The notes: generated from the letters alone by a model not told the origin. Counted from the stretch's first letter, positions 50,925-59,839 are shown. The stretch is DNA of 64,000 bases from an uncultured Bacteroidaceae bacterium (GCA_944321635.1 CALULY010000007.1:1-64000), one strand, 5' to 3'. A program made the numbers and translations.

Positions 50925-53138
50925 TCACTCCGCCGCGTGGATTACCCTGTCATTCAACTCGGCCAACTTGGCATTGTTCCAGCGGTCGGTAGTGCCGACA
51001 AGATAGCCGGTGATGCGTTGCAAGCGGTCGATGCGCTTGCCGCCGCAGCGTGGGCAAACGTCGATGCGGGCAGTGGCATTCTCATATCCGCAATCCAGGC
51101 AACGGTTGCGCGTGTGGTTGACCGAGCCGTAGCCCATGTTGTAGCGATCCATCATGTCAACGACGCGCATTATCGCCTCAGGGTTGTGCGTGGCATCGCC
51201 GTCCATCTCCACATAAAAGATGTGCCCGCCCCGTGTCAAATCGTGATAGGGTGCTTCGACCTCGGCCTTGTGCCTTGCTGAACATTTGTAGTAGACAGGG
51301 ACATGATTGGAGTTGGTGTAGTAGTCGCGGTCGGTTATGCCTGCCATCGAGCCGAAATCTTTGCGATCCCGTCGCGTGAACTTGCCCGACAACCCCTCGG
51401 CGGGTGTAGCAAGCACGCTGTAATTGTGCTGGTAGCGGTCCGAGAAACGGTTTGCCGCGTCACGCATATACGTCACTATGCGCAGCCCCAACCGTTGCGC
51501 CTCGTCCGACTCCCCATGATGCTTGCCGACAAGGGCGGTGAGGCACTCGGCAAGCCCTATGAAACCGATGCCGAGCGTACCTTGGTTGATCACGCCGGCC
51601 ACGGTGTCATCGGGTTTGAGGCTCTCGCATCCGAGCCAAAGCGACGACATCAGCAGCGGGAACTGTTTGGCATAAGCTGTCTTTTGGAACTCCATCCGCT
51701 CATGCAGTTGCCTTGCCACGAGTTCAAGCACCGCATCCAGCTTGGCGAAAAATGCGCCAATGCGCTGCCCCTCATCCTCAATCGCCATGCACTTGATGGC
51801 AAGGCGCACGATATTGACGGTAGTGAACGACAAGTTGCCCCGCCCGATGGATGTCTTTAGACCAAACCGGTTCTCAAACACCCTCGTGCGGCAACCCATC
51901 GTCGCCACTTCGTGACGGAAACGGCATGGGTCATCGGCACGCCACTCGTCGCTCGTGTTGAACGTGGCATCGAGGTTCAGGAAGTTGGGGAAAAACCTCC
52001 GCGCCGTCACCTTGCAAGCCAAGCGGTAAAGGTCATAGTTGCGGTCGCCGGGAAGATAGTTGGTCCCGCGCTTCTTCTTCCATATCTGTATAGGGAATAT
52101 TGCGGTCTCACCCCCGCCAACACCCTCGTATGTGCTGCCAAGCAGTTCACGAATGATGCAACGCCCCTCTGCCGAAGTGTCCGTGCCATAGTTGATGGAG
52201 CTGAACACCACCTGGTTGCCGCCACGCGAATGTATGGTGTTCATGTTGTGGATGAACGCCTCCATCGCCTGATGGACCCTTGCCACCGTCTTGTTGACGG
52301 CGTGCTGCACGAGACGCGGTTCGCCCTCAAGACCGTCAAGGGGGCGTGACAGGTAGTCGTCAAACTCCACATCGCAGAGATGCGTCAAATCCTTGCCCGT
52401 CAACTGCCCGAGGGTCTTGACCTCCTCGACGTAGGTCTTGCGGACGTAAGGGGCGAGATAGAAGTCAAAAGCAGGGATGGCCTGACCGCCATGCATCTCG
52501 TTTTGCGCCGTCTCAAGGGATATGCAGCACAGGATGCTCGCCGTCTCGATGCGCTTGGCCGGACGCGACTCGCCATGCCCTGCGGAGAAGCCGCCCGAGA
52601 GTATCTTGTCCACCGGGTGTTGCACGCAGGTCAAGCTCTTGGTCGGATAGTAGTCCTTGTCATGGATATGGATGTAGTTGCCCGCCACAGCGTCCCTGAC
52701 CTCCTGCGAGAGCAAGTAGTCATCGACAAAAGGCTTGGTCGTCTCGCTGGCAAACTTCATCATCATGCCGGCAGGGGTGTCGGCATTCATATTGGCGTTC
52801 TCACGCGTCACGTCATTTGACTTGATGTTGATGATCTCAAGGAAGATGTCCCTTGTCTTTGCCTTGCGGGCTATGCTCCGCTGGTTGCGGTAGGCGATGT
52901 ACCGCTGTGCGACATCCTTGCGGCTGCTCTTCATCAATTCCATCTCAACCATGTCCTGTATCGCCTCTACCGTCATTTGCGACGCACCGCGATAGGCAAT
53001 GTGATCCGTGATCTGGTTGATCAATCCGGCATCTTCGCCCTTGTCCGTGTGCAACATCGCCTTGCGTATCGCCGCAGCTATCTTGTCCTCGTTGAAGCCA
53101 ACAATGCGCCCGTCGCGCTTGACCACCGTCTGTATCAT
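50925..53138 (-). CDS. nrdD: Anaerobic ribonucleoside-triphosphate reductase
   Basis: 737 residues. An ATP-cone starts the protein (VVKRDGRIVGFNEDKIAAAIRKAML). The C-terminus carries the zinc site (CLDCGYE ... CPRCGG) and the glycyl-radical loop RITGYLVGTTDRWN, with Gly711 as the expected radical residue. It reduces NTPs to dNTPs without oxygen, with NrdG as activase. A strict or facultative anaerobe is implied. Upstream is a TACTTTTG -7 box (53184-53191) and an inverted repeat that may be an operator. Confidence 0.97.
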   Translation of the reverse strand: MIQTVVKRDGRIVGFNEDKIAAAIRKAMLHTDKGEDAGLINQITDHIAYRGASQMTVEAIQDMVEMELMKSSRKDVAQRYIAYRNQRSIARKAKTRDIFLEIINIKSNDVTRENANMNADTPAGMMMKFASETTKPFVDDYLLSQEVRDAVAGNYIHIHDKDYYPTKSLTCVQHPVDKILSGGFSAGHGESRPAKRIETASILCCISLETAQNEMHGGQAIPAFDFYLAPYVRKTYVEEVKTLGQLTGKDLTHLCDVEFDDYLSRPLDGLEGEPRLVQHAVNKTVARVHQAMEAFIHNMNTIHSRGGNQVVFSSINYGTDTSAEGRCIIRELLGSTYEGVGGGETAIFPIQIWKKKRGTNYLPGDRNYDLYRLACKVTARRFFPNFLNLDATFNTSDEWRADDPCRFRHEVATMGCRTRVFENRFGLKTSIGRGNLSFTTVNIVRLAIKCMAIEDEGQRIGAFFAKLDAVLELVARQLHERMEFQKTAYAKQFPLLMSSLWLGCESLKPDDTVAGVINQGTLGIGFIGLAECLTALVGKHHGESDEAQRLGLRIVTYMRDAANRFSDRYQHNYSVLATPAEGLSGKFTRRDRKDFGSMAGITDRDYYTNSNHVPVYYKCSARHKAEVEAPYHDLTRGGHIFYVEMDGDATHNPEAIMRVVDMMDRYNMGYGSVNHTRNRCLDCGYENATARIDVCPRCGGKRIDRLQRITGYLVGTTDRWNNAKLAELNDRVIHAAE

Positions 53139-53183
53139 AATCTTATGCAGTTTATTGTCCGTTTAAGAGTGTTTGCAGTGCAA

Positions 53184-53234
53184 CAAAAGTATAGACACAG
53201 CGACAAAAGTTATCCATTTCGGACAACTTTTGTC
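53184..53234 (-). promoter_or_regulatory. nrdDG -7 element and inverted-repeat operator candidate
   Basis: TACTTTTG on the minus strand at 53184-53191 is 45 bases before nrdD. GACAAAAGTT and AACTTTTGTC (53202-53211, 53225-53234) form perfect 10-base arms 13 bases apart and replace a visible -33 box, suggesting activator or repressor control. Confidence 0.5.
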
Positions 53235-53380
53235 GTGTTAATTATAGTTAATACATTTATTACCAATAATATAATCATAGCAAATGGAAAACCGACATCC
53301 AGACCAAGCATAAAGAAAGGCACGGCAACACATCAACATCATTGCACCCCGCCTCGGCATCTCCGCATCAACCTCGCCAT

Positions 53381-53490
53381 GTCACGCATTGTGACGGCAA
53401 AAACATTGCAAGCAAGCGCAATTAGCATACAATGCTTTGGGCGGAAACATTGTATGCTACAACAAAAAACATCGTATGATTTTGGCAAAG
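53381..53490 (+). repeat. 22-base-period degenerate tandem array, five units (family A)
   Basis: Units start at 53381, 53403, 53425, 53447 and 53469, exactly 22 bases apart. The last three keep CAT-N3-ATG (ACA, TGT, CGT). The first 48 bases from 53425 match 829-876 at 41 positions. It lies in the 1066-base gap between nrdD and mdh. Confidence 0.85.
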
Positions 53491-53673
53491 GCACGGCACG
53501 CCGCCATCATGGCACTGCAACCCGCACCAGGGACAAAGAAAGGAAGAGGCGAAATGGCCCTTGCCCCCACCTGCGGCACGGGGACACGCCTCGCCGGCAT
53601 CATGTGCAAACTCCAATAAAATTACGGGTAAAATACGCCAAAAAGGTGGTGTGCAATTTAGACATTAAAAGGT

Positions 53674-53753
53674 TATTTTTGTTTCGCAATAAATCATTTA
53701 TGTTTCTATAAGGCTGGTGGCCTCTGTGACAGAGTTTGCCAGCCTCTTCTTTT
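53674..53753 (+). ncRNA. Candidate small RNA with terminator hairpin
   Basis: A -7 box TATTTTTG (53674-53681) is followed by about 25 unstructured bases and a two-part hairpin, GGCTGG / CCAGCC (53712-53717, 53739-53744) with inner CTCTG-tga-CAGAG, then TCTTCTTTT. The predicted RNA is about 65 bases. The -33 box is weak. Confidence 0.45.
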
Positions 53754-53805
53754 GCCCTCGCCACGCGCGGCAAACGGACTGACGGGCACGACTTCGCACA
53801 AGGAC

Positions 53806-53907
53806 AAAAAAAGGGGACGACGCTTCGTCCCCGCTCAATTGTTAACCTAAAATTTTAATGCTATGAAAACACAGTGCAAATATAACCATGTCTCCGTCAT
53901 CCGCAAA
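53806..53907 (-). ncRNA. Candidate small RNA with strong promoter and terminator
   Basis: On the minus strand TTTG (53904-53907), 19 bases, TATATTTG (53877-53884) form an excellent promoter. The transcript would start near 53870 and end at a perfect hairpin GGGGACGA-AGCG-TCGTCCCC (53813-53832) followed by seven T, about 65 bases in total. No protein can be encoded in it. The segment TTAGGTTAACAATTGAGC lies just before the hairpin as a possible seed. Confidence 0.6.
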
Positions 53908-54152
53908 ACTTCTGGAGGTTTTTTATCCAGATAAGCACTATTTTTAGCAACTTAAACACATTTTACGGCTATTTATACACATTCCAGCCACTATTGACGC
54001 AAGCGGCGGGCGGGATGCCCGGTTTGCACAGTCAGACCTGACTGGCAGCATCGACGCTGCAAAATGCCGACAAGAGCGAGAGGCGTTGGCGGATTCCTTA
54101 TTAATTATTGCAAAATAAGTGCATATCCGTGCCTGCATTATGAAGTAATTCC

Positions 54153-54160
54153 TAACTTTG
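54153..54160 (+). promoter_or_regulatory. -7 element of mdh
   Basis: TAACTTTG lies 44 bases before the mdh ATG. No clear -33 box is present. Confidence 0.55.
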
Positions 54161-54204
54161 CTTGAGAGTTGAGCATAAGTACAACCAATTTAATTTATAC
54201 AATC

Positions 54205-55206
54205 ATGAATTACTTAACTGACAAGAAACTGACCATCGTCGGCGCAGCCGGGATGATCGGTTCAAACATGGCGCAAACAGCCCTGATGATGAAGCTGACC
54301 CCCAACCTCTGCCTCTACGACCCATTCGCTCCGGCATTGGAAGGTGTGGCTGAAGAGATGTTCCACTGCGGATTCGAGGGTGCAAACATCACATTCACAT
54401 CCAACGTTGAGGAAGCCCTGACAGGTGCAAGCTTCATCGTCTCTTCAGGCGGCGCGGCACGCAAGGCCGGGATGACCCGCGAGGACTTGTTGAAAGGCAA
54501 CGCCGGCATCGCAGAGGAACTTGGCAAAAACATCCGCAAGTACTGCCCCAACGTGGAGCACGTTGTCATCATATTCAACCCTGCCGACATCACCGGGCTC
54601 ATCACCCTGCTCTACTCAGGTTTGAAGCCGACACAAGTGACCACACTTGCAGCACTCGACAGCACACGCCTGAGGTCGGAATTGTGCAAATACTTCAAAC
54701 TCCCGACATCAGAGGTCAAGAACTGCCGCACCTATGGCGGCCACGGCGAGCAAATGGCCGTTTTCGCTTCGACAACGACCGTAGCCGGCCAACCCCTCTC
54801 ATCACTCATCGGCACAGACAAGTTGCCGGCTGAAGATTGGGCGGCATTGAAGCAACGTGTAATCCAAGGCGGAAAGAACATCATCGACCTTCGCGGCCGT
54901 TCCTCTTTCCAAAGCCCGGCATACGTCTCAATCGAGATGATCGCAGCAGCCATGGGCGGAGCTGATTTCCGTTGGCCTGCCGGCGTTTACGTCAACAATG
55001 GCGAGTTCCAGCACATAATGATGGCGATGGAAACATCTATCACAAAAGACGGCGCACACTACAAAGAAGTCAAAGGCACAGAGGAGGAACACGCAGAACT
55101 CGTCAAGAGCTACAAGCACCTCTGCGAGCTCCGCGACGAAGTGATAAGCATGGGCGTGCTGCCACCCATCAGCGAGTGGAACAAGCTCAACCCCAACATC
55201 CAATAA
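54205..55206 (+). CDS. mdh: Malate dehydrogenase
   Basis: 333 residues from ATG 54205 (MNYLTDKKLTIVGAAGMIGSNMAQTALMMKL); the upstream ATG at 54169 adds 12 unlikely residues. The NAD-binding motif is VGAAGMIGSNMAQ. TLAALDSTRLRSELCKYF is the substrate region, and the active His is in TYGGHGEQM. In this lineage it reduces oxaloacetate to malate in fermentation to succinate, working with pckA. A terminator follows. Confidence 0.93.
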   Translation: MNYLTDKKLTIVGAAGMIGSNMAQTALMMKLTPNLCLYDPFAPALEGVAEEMFHCGFEGANITFTSNVEEALTGASFIVSSGGAARKAGMTREDLLKGNAGIAEELGKNIRKYCPNVEHVVIIFNPADITGLITLLYSGLKPTQVTTLAALDSTRLRSELCKYFKLPTSEVKNCRTYGGHGEQMAVFASTTTVAGQPLSSLIGTDKLPAEDWAALKQRVIQGGKNIIDLRGRSSFQSPAYVSIEMIAAAMGGADFRWPAGVYVNNGEFQHIMMAMETSITKDGAHYKEVKGTEEEHAELVKSYKHLCELRDEVISMGVLPPISEWNKLNPNIQ

Positions 55207-55231
55207 CACAAGGGGCTGACACAAGACCATC

Positions 55232-55269
55232 AAAGGGGCATAGGGCTGCCAAACGCCCTGTGCCCCTTT
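55232..55269 (+). terminator. Terminator of mdh
   Basis: AAAGGGGCATAGGGC / GCCCTGTGCCCCTTT with an 8-base loop (55232-55246, 55255-55269), one mismatch, then TGTC. Confidence 0.8.
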
Positions 55270-55320
55270 GTCAATTGTTGCCAGACACGGCAAGACAAAC
55301 ACAAACCACGACGAGAGACA

Positions 55321-55911
55321 ATGAAGAAAGTCTTTGTTTACTTTGACAACATAGCCATGTGCGAGACCCCGGCCCAAGCCAAGGCATTCATCAACTCCAT
55401 TGACGGCTTGACCTGCAACGCACACACCGAGAAACTGCTCGAAGACCTATTCGCCGGACGGAAAGACTACCACGGCTGCGACATTCACTCGCTTGCCACC
55501 ACTGGCTGCGGGAAGAGCCGCATCAGGATATACGACGCCCTCGGCGAGACATTGGAGGAGCATCAGGAAGAATATATGCGACGCGAGACGGCACGCCACC
55601 AGAAAGCAGAGGCCGAACGCTCCAGGCTGATGATGGCACGTTCAAACGAAGACAAAAACAAAATCAAACGCCTAATGACCCACCACGCCGGAATCTACCG
55701 CGTGACAATGACCATCTGGACCTACGACAGGGACAAACACAGCGGCAACTTCCCACAAAGCGCGGAGGAACAGCAATTCACCTGCACAGTAGATGCCACC
55801 TCAGGGGCGGAAGCCTATGCCAAAGCCGTCGCCACTGTCATCGACGCACATGACATCGCTGATTATGCCACCATGACTGACCAACGATGCAGTTGCGAAA
55901 TAGTGGAGTGA
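55321..55911 (+). CDS. Protein of unknown function
   Basis: 196 residues, no signal peptide, no recognised family. Residues 1-75 look like a small alpha/beta domain (KKVFVYFDNIAMCETPAQAKAFINSIDGLTC ... GCDIHSLATTGCGKSRIRIYDAL). Residues 78-120 form a charged helix (LEEHQEEYMRRETARHQKAEAERSRLMMAR). Residues 125-196 form a second beta-rich domain (YRVTMTIWTYDRDKHSGNFPQSAEEQQFTCTVDATSGAEAYAKAV). It reads as a cytoplasmic protein with a coiled linker between two domains. It follows the mdh terminator and converges on the aquaporin gene. Confidence 0.7.
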   Translation: MKKVFVYFDNIAMCETPAQAKAFINSIDGLTCNAHTEKLLEDLFAGRKDYHGCDIHSLATTGCGKSRIRIYDALGETLEEHQEEYMRRETARHQKAEAERSRLMMARSNEDKNKIKRLMTHHAGIYRVTMTIWTYDRDKHSGNFPQSAEEQQFTCTVDATSGAEAYAKAVATVIDAHDIADYATMTDQRCSCEIVE

Positions 55912-55936
55912 ATGGGGAGCCCAACGAAAGAAAAAG

Positions 55937-55990
55937 AAATGCCTGTGCAACGCAGAAGCGTAGAGCACAGGCATTTTCACTTGAGACACA
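55937..55990. terminator. Bidirectional terminator between the unknown gene and aqpZ
   Basis: AAATGCCTGTGC / GCACAGGCATTT (55937-55948, 55975-55986) with A-rich and T-rich flanks, between convergent genes. Confidence 0.75.
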
Positions 55991-55995
55991 ACGGA

Positions 55996-56682
55996 TCACT
56001 TCTTCCTCTCACCACCAATAGCGTTCCACACAAGAGCGGAAATGGCAGCACCGACAAACGGGGCGACGATGAAGAGCCACAGCTGCGACAACGCCACACC
56101 TCCCTCAAACAAGGCTGGACCTATACTGCGGGCAGGATTCACCGACGTGCCAGTGATAGGGATGCAGACGATGTGCACCAACACAAGTGTCAAACCGATG
56201 GCAAGTCCCGCCAAATTGCCGGCACCTTTCTTCTCATCAGTCGCGCCAAGCACCACCAGCACAAAAATGAAGGTAAAGACCACCTCAGCCACAAAGGCTT
56301 GGAGCGTCTCACCCTCGCCAAAGGAGTTAGCCCCCGTCATGGTAACTTCCGCATAACCTCCCGCGTGGCATAGGACATACAAGATCGCCGAGCCGAGTAC
56401 TGCGCCGATGACCTGGAACAGCATATACATCCCCGCATCCTTGCCAGACATCCTGCCGCTCATCCAGACCCCCAACGTGATGGCAGGGTTGATGTGGCAA
56501 CCTGAGATGCCGCCTATCGTGTAGGCCATTGCCACCACTGCAAGACCGAATGCAAACGCCACACCCAGCGTTCCCACACCTGTTTGGAGAGTCTCAGGGG
56601 CACTCCCTGCAAAAACTGCGGCGCCACACCCCATGAGGACGAGCACCATTGTCCCAATCATTTCAGAAACATACTTTTTCAT
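55996..56682 (-). CDS. aqpZ: Aquaporin, MIP family
   Basis: 228 residues with six membrane segments and both NPA boxes: GCHINPAITLGVW and TSVNPARSIGPAL. The Arg after the second NPA (NPARS) is the selectivity-filter residue typical of water-specific AqpZ. It lets water cross the inner membrane. The gene is monocistronic under a good promoter. Confidence 0.94.
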   Translation of the reverse strand: MKKYVSEMIGTMVLVLMGCGAAVFAGSAPETLQTGVGTLGVAFAFGLAVVAMAYTIGGISGCHINPAITLGVWMSGRMSGKDAGMYMLFQVIGAVLGSAILYVLCHAGGYAEVTMTGANSFGEGETLQAFVAEVVFTFIFVLVVLGATDEKKGAGNLAGLAIGLTLVLVHIVCIPITGTSVNPARSIGPALFEGGVALSQLWLFIVAPFVGAAISALVWNAIGGERKK

Positions 56683-56738
56683 AAGCTCATTATTTTAATG
56701 TATGACTACAATGCTCACAAATATTACTATCACAGAGA

Positions 56739-56768
56739 CAAATATAACCAAACACGCGGCAGCCGCAA
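56739..56768 (-). promoter_or_regulatory. Promoter of aqpZ
   Basis: On the minus strand TTG (56766-56768), 19 bases, TATATTTG (56739-56746), 57 bases before the ATG. Confidence 0.7.
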
Positions 56769-57005
56769 GCACAATAACCACAGATTGCAAGCAAGCGCGA
56801 CAAACGGGCAGCGAAACTGGCAACATTTAACACAAAGCGTCAGCCTCGTTGACACCAATGATTGACAAAACGACATACAGCCACGCGACTGCACCACAGG
56901 AAACCGCAGGACCGAGACCATATCCCAAGACAAAAATGACAGGACACCCCACTCTTGAATAGGGGCAAACGAACAATGGGGTCAGGCATAAAGTCCATCA
57001 CCATC

Positions 57006-57089
57006 TGATGAAAAGTTGTATTATGTCTGTCAAAAAGTACATTCAAAAGTTTTGTTTCTACTTTATGACGAGCACTTTTGGACTTTTCC
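57006..57089 (+). repeat. Decayed 21-base-period repeat related to family B
   Basis: The unit at 57048-57068 (AAGTTTTGTTTCTACTTTAT...) matches the unit at 47552-47572 in 20 of 21 positions. Adjacent 21-base windows at 57006, 57027 and 57069 are weaker. The flanking CTGATGAAAAGTT also recurs, inverted, beyond the 47487 array. It is in the gap between aqpZ and the ribosomal operon end; no gene is visible in 56769-57160. Confidence 0.6.
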
Positions 57090-57160
57090 CCTGATGTACA
57101 CGAGCTTTGCCTCCCTCCATAAGACGGAAACAGATAGGCATCGCTACAAGCTGCACTCTG

Positions 57161-57203
57161 AGGAAAAACAAAGTCCCATAGCTGCTTGCGAGCCATGGGA
57201 CTT
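57161..57203 (-). terminator. Terminator of the ribosomal protein/rpoA operon
   Basis: AAGTCCCAT / ATGGGACTT (57171-57179, 57195-57203) with inner GCT/AGC pairing, followed on the minus strand by TTTGTTTTTCC. It lies 23 bases past rplQ. Confidence 0.85.
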
Positions 57204-57225
57204 ACTTAAACTATATATGAACTGA

Positions 57226-57723
57226 TTATTCCGCAGCGGGTGCTTCTTGTTCCTGAGCGGGTTGTTGTGCCTCTGGAGCAGCTTGCGCCTCGTCTGCTGA
57301 CGTAGCTTTCTTCCTGGAACGACGCGTGCGAGTCGATTTCTTCGCAGTGTCCTTCATCATGTTTTCATCAAAGTCAACCAACTCGATGAAACACATCTCT
57401 GCGCCATCACCCATGCGTGGACCTGTCTTGATGATGCGGGTATAGCCACCCGGACGGTCTGCAATCTTCACTGAGATTTCCTTGAAGAGCTCAGTCACCG
57501 CATACTTGTTTTGCAGGTAACTGAAGACGACACGGCGCGAGTTTGTCGTGTCGCTTTTTGATTTGGTCAAAAGTGGCTCGACATATTTCTTGAGAGCCTT
57601 GGCCTTTGCGACAGTCGTAGTGATTCTTTTGTGCATGATCAACGAAATGGCCATATTAGCCAACATGGCCTTGCGATGAGATGCAGTACGACTTAAGTGG
57701 TTGAATTTCTTATTGTGTCTCAT
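57226..57723 (-). CDS. rplQ: Large-subunit ribosomal protein bL17
   Basis: 165 residues. The first 120 match L17 ([56 protein letters not shown]). The tail of about 40 residues is rich in Lys, Ala, Glu and Pro ([36 protein letters not shown]), an extension seen in Bacteroidota. It is the last gene of the operon, 3 bases after rpoA. Confidence 0.97.
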   Translation of the reverse strand: MRHNKKFNHLSRTASHRKAMLANMAISLIMHKRITTTVAKAKALKKYVEPLLTKSKSDTTNSRRVVFSYLQNKYAVTELFKEISVKIADRPGGYTRIIKTGPRMGDGAEMCFIELVDFDENMMKDTAKKSTRTRRSRKKATSADEAQAAPEAQQPAQEQEAPAAE

Positions 57724-57726
57724 TGT

Positions 57727-58719
57727 TTATTCTTTGTCTAATTTATACTTAGATATGTCAGTTCCAAACGACAGATTCAGACTCTCGAGCAAATCATCAA
57801 GCTCCGTGAGCGATTTCTTGCCGAAGTTTCGGAATTTCAGGAGGTCTGTCTTGTTGTATTGCACCAAGTCGCCGAGTGTCTCGACTTCGGCCGCCTTAAG
57901 GCAATTGAGAGCACGGACAGAGAGATCCATGTCTACGAGCTTGGTCTTCAACAATTGGCGCATATGCAACACTTCCTCATCAAACTCCTCGTTGTTGTCA
58001 TTGTCAGACACCTCAAGGGTAATCTTCTCGTCAGAGAACAACATAAAGTGGTGGATAAGGATTTTTGCAGCTTCCTTTAATGCTTCCTTCGGGTGAATGG
58101 AACCGTCCGTAGTTATCTCAAGCACCAACTTCTCGTAGTCTGTCTTTTGCTCGACACGGAAGTTTTCAACGGTGTACTTGACATTACGGATAGGGGTGTA
58201 GATTGAATCGATGGCTATCATGCTCGGGTCGGTGCAGAACTCCTGGTTCTCATTGTACGGGACATAGCCCCTTCCCTTGTTGATAGTCAAATCGATTGTC
58301 ATCGTTGCCTTTGGATCTAAATGGCAAATAACTAATTCAGGATTTAACACTTCAAATCCAGTCAGGTATTTGTTGATGTCACCCGCCTTGAATTCAGTTG
58401 CGTTCTCGATGGTCAAGCTGACTTTCTCACCTTCGAACTCCTCAACTATCTGTTTGAACCTCACCTGTTTCAGGTTCAAAATAATGTTAGTGACATCTTC
58501 CTTGACACCAGGAACTGAAGCAAACTCATGCTCAACTCCTGCGATGCGAATGGTGTTGATTGCAAAACCCTCGAGTGATGAGAGGAGAATCCTGCGCAAG
58601 GCATTGCCAATCGTCGTGCCAAAGCCTGGCTCCAAAGGACGGAATTCAAACTTACCGAACTTGGAGTCCGCCTCCAACATTAAGACTTTATCAGGTTTTT
58701 GAAATGCTAATATTGCCAT
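57727..58719 (-). CDS. rpoA: RNA polymerase subunit alpha
   Basis: 330 residues. The N-terminal assembly domain has [28 protein letters not shown]; the C-terminal domain that contacts regulators has [46 protein letters not shown]. It dimerises to start RNA polymerase assembly. The order rpsD, rpoA, rplQ is the usual alpha operon. Confidence 0.98.
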   Translation of the reverse strand: MAILAFQKPDKVLMLEADSKFGKFEFRPLEPGFGTTIGNALRRILLSSLEGFAINTIRIAGVEHEFASVPGVKEDVTNIILNLKQVRFKQIVEEFEGEKVSLTIENATEFKAGDINKYLTGFEVLNPELVICHLDPKATMTIDLTINKGRGYVPYNENQEFCTDPSMIAIDSIYTPIRNVKYTVENFRVEQKTDYEKLVLEITTDGSIHPKEALKEAAKILIHHFMLFSDEKITLEVSDNDNNEEFDEEVLHMRQLLKTKLVDMDLSVRALNCLKAAEVETLGDLVQYNKTDLLKFRNFGKKSLTELDDLLESLNLSFGTDISKYKLDKE

Positions 58720-58729
58720 GAATCAATTA

Positions 58730-59335
58730 TTATTTAGAGTACAACTCGACAATCAAATGCTCCTTGATGTTCTCAGGGATGTCTGCCCTGTCAGGAATGT
58801 GCAAGATCTTTCCTGTCTTGCTTGCATCATCCCACTCCATCCAAGGATATTTGCTGTGGTTGAAACCTGCCAAAGAGTCCGCAATGACCTCCAATGATTT
58901 TGATTTCTCACGAACCGCAACGACCTGGCCAGGCTTTACAGAGTAGGAAGGGATATTAACCACATTCCCATCAACTGTTATGTGCCTGTGAGACACCAAC
59001 TGGCGGGCAGCAGGACGGGTCTTGGCAAGCCCGAGACGGAAGACTACATTGTCAAGCCTACACTCAAGCAACTGCAAGAGCACCTCACCAGTAATGCCTT
59101 TTGAACGCTCAGCCTTGTTGAAAAGATTGCGGAACTGCCTTTCGAGAAGTCCGTAGGTATATTTAGCTTTTTGCTTCTCACGCAACTGCACACCGTATTC
59201 TGAAGTTTTCCTTCTCCTGCTATTCCCGTGCTGTCCAGGAGGGAAATTTCTACGAGACAGGTACTTGTCGGGTCCGTAAATAGCTTCACCAAACTTACGT
59301 GCAATTTTAGTTTTTGGTCCAGTATATCTAGCCAT
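58730..59335 (-). CDS. rpsD: Small-subunit ribosomal protein uS4
   Basis: 201 residues. Standard S4 features: [10 protein letters not shown] near residue 30, [58 protein letters not shown], the S4 RNA-binding domain. It begins 16S rRNA folding. It lies 10 bases upstream of rpoA and 114 bases after rpsK. Confidence 0.98.
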   Translation of the reverse strand: MARYTGPKTKIARKFGEAIYGPDKYLSRRNFPPGQHGNSRRRKTSEYGVQLREKQKAKYTYGLLERQFRNLFNKAERSKGITGEVLLQLLECRLDNVVFRLGLAKTRPAARQLVSHRHITVDGNVVNIPSYSVKPGQVVAVREKSKSLEVIADSLAGFNHSKYPWMEWDDASKTGKILHIPDRADIPENIKEHLIVELYSK

Positions 59336-59449
59336 TTTTATTCTTTATTAATTGTTTAAGTTATGATCTCATTTTGTTGCAGCCGCGATTACAGGAAGGA
59401 GATGTAATCCATAACAAAACAATCTCACGTATTAATTCAGGTGTTGAAA

Positions 59450-59839
59450 TCAGACTCTGCGTCTTTTCGGTGGACGACAGCCGTTGTGTGGAAGCGGTGT
59501 TACGTCAACTATCTCAGTGACTTCGATTCCAGCGCCGTGCACAGTCCTGATTGCAGACTCACGTCCGTTGCCTGGACCCTTGACGTATGCTTTCACTTTC
59601 CTAAGTCCCAAGTCAAATGCAACTTTAGCGCAATCCTGCGCTGCCATTTGCGCCGCATAAGGGGTGTTCTTCTTAGAGCCCCTGAAACCCATCTTACCAG
59701 CTGAAGACCAAGAGATAACCTGTCCTTCAGAGTTGGTCAGAGAAACAATGATGTTGTTGAATGAAGAATGGACGTGCAATTGTCCATTTGCATCAACCCT
59801 TACATTCCTCTTTTTTGCTGCAACTGCTTTTTTTGCCAT
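59450..59839 (-). CDS. rpsK: Small-subunit ribosomal protein uS11
   Basis: 129 residues with the typical [46 protein letters not shown] and the C-terminal [15 protein letters not shown]. It is part of the 30S platform. It follows rpsM by 12 bases. Confidence 0.98.
   Translation of the reverse strand: MAKKAVAAKKRNVRVDANGQLHVHSSFNNIIVSLTNSEGQVISWSSAGKMGFRGSKKNTPYAAQMAAQDCAKVAFDLGLRKVKAYVKGPGNGRESAIRTVHGAGIEVTEIVDVTPLPHNGCRPPKRRRV

Noticed and set aside
53202-53234. NrdR box in front of nrdD
   Set aside because: The arms GACAAAAGTT/AACTTTTGTC do not fit the known ACACWATATA-type NrdR motif and the spacing is different.
53863-53934. A 23-codon open frame starting MKTQCKYNHVSV
   Set aside because: It lies across the promoter and start region of the minus-strand sRNA candidate, lacks a promoter of its own and has no recognised homology; probably chance.
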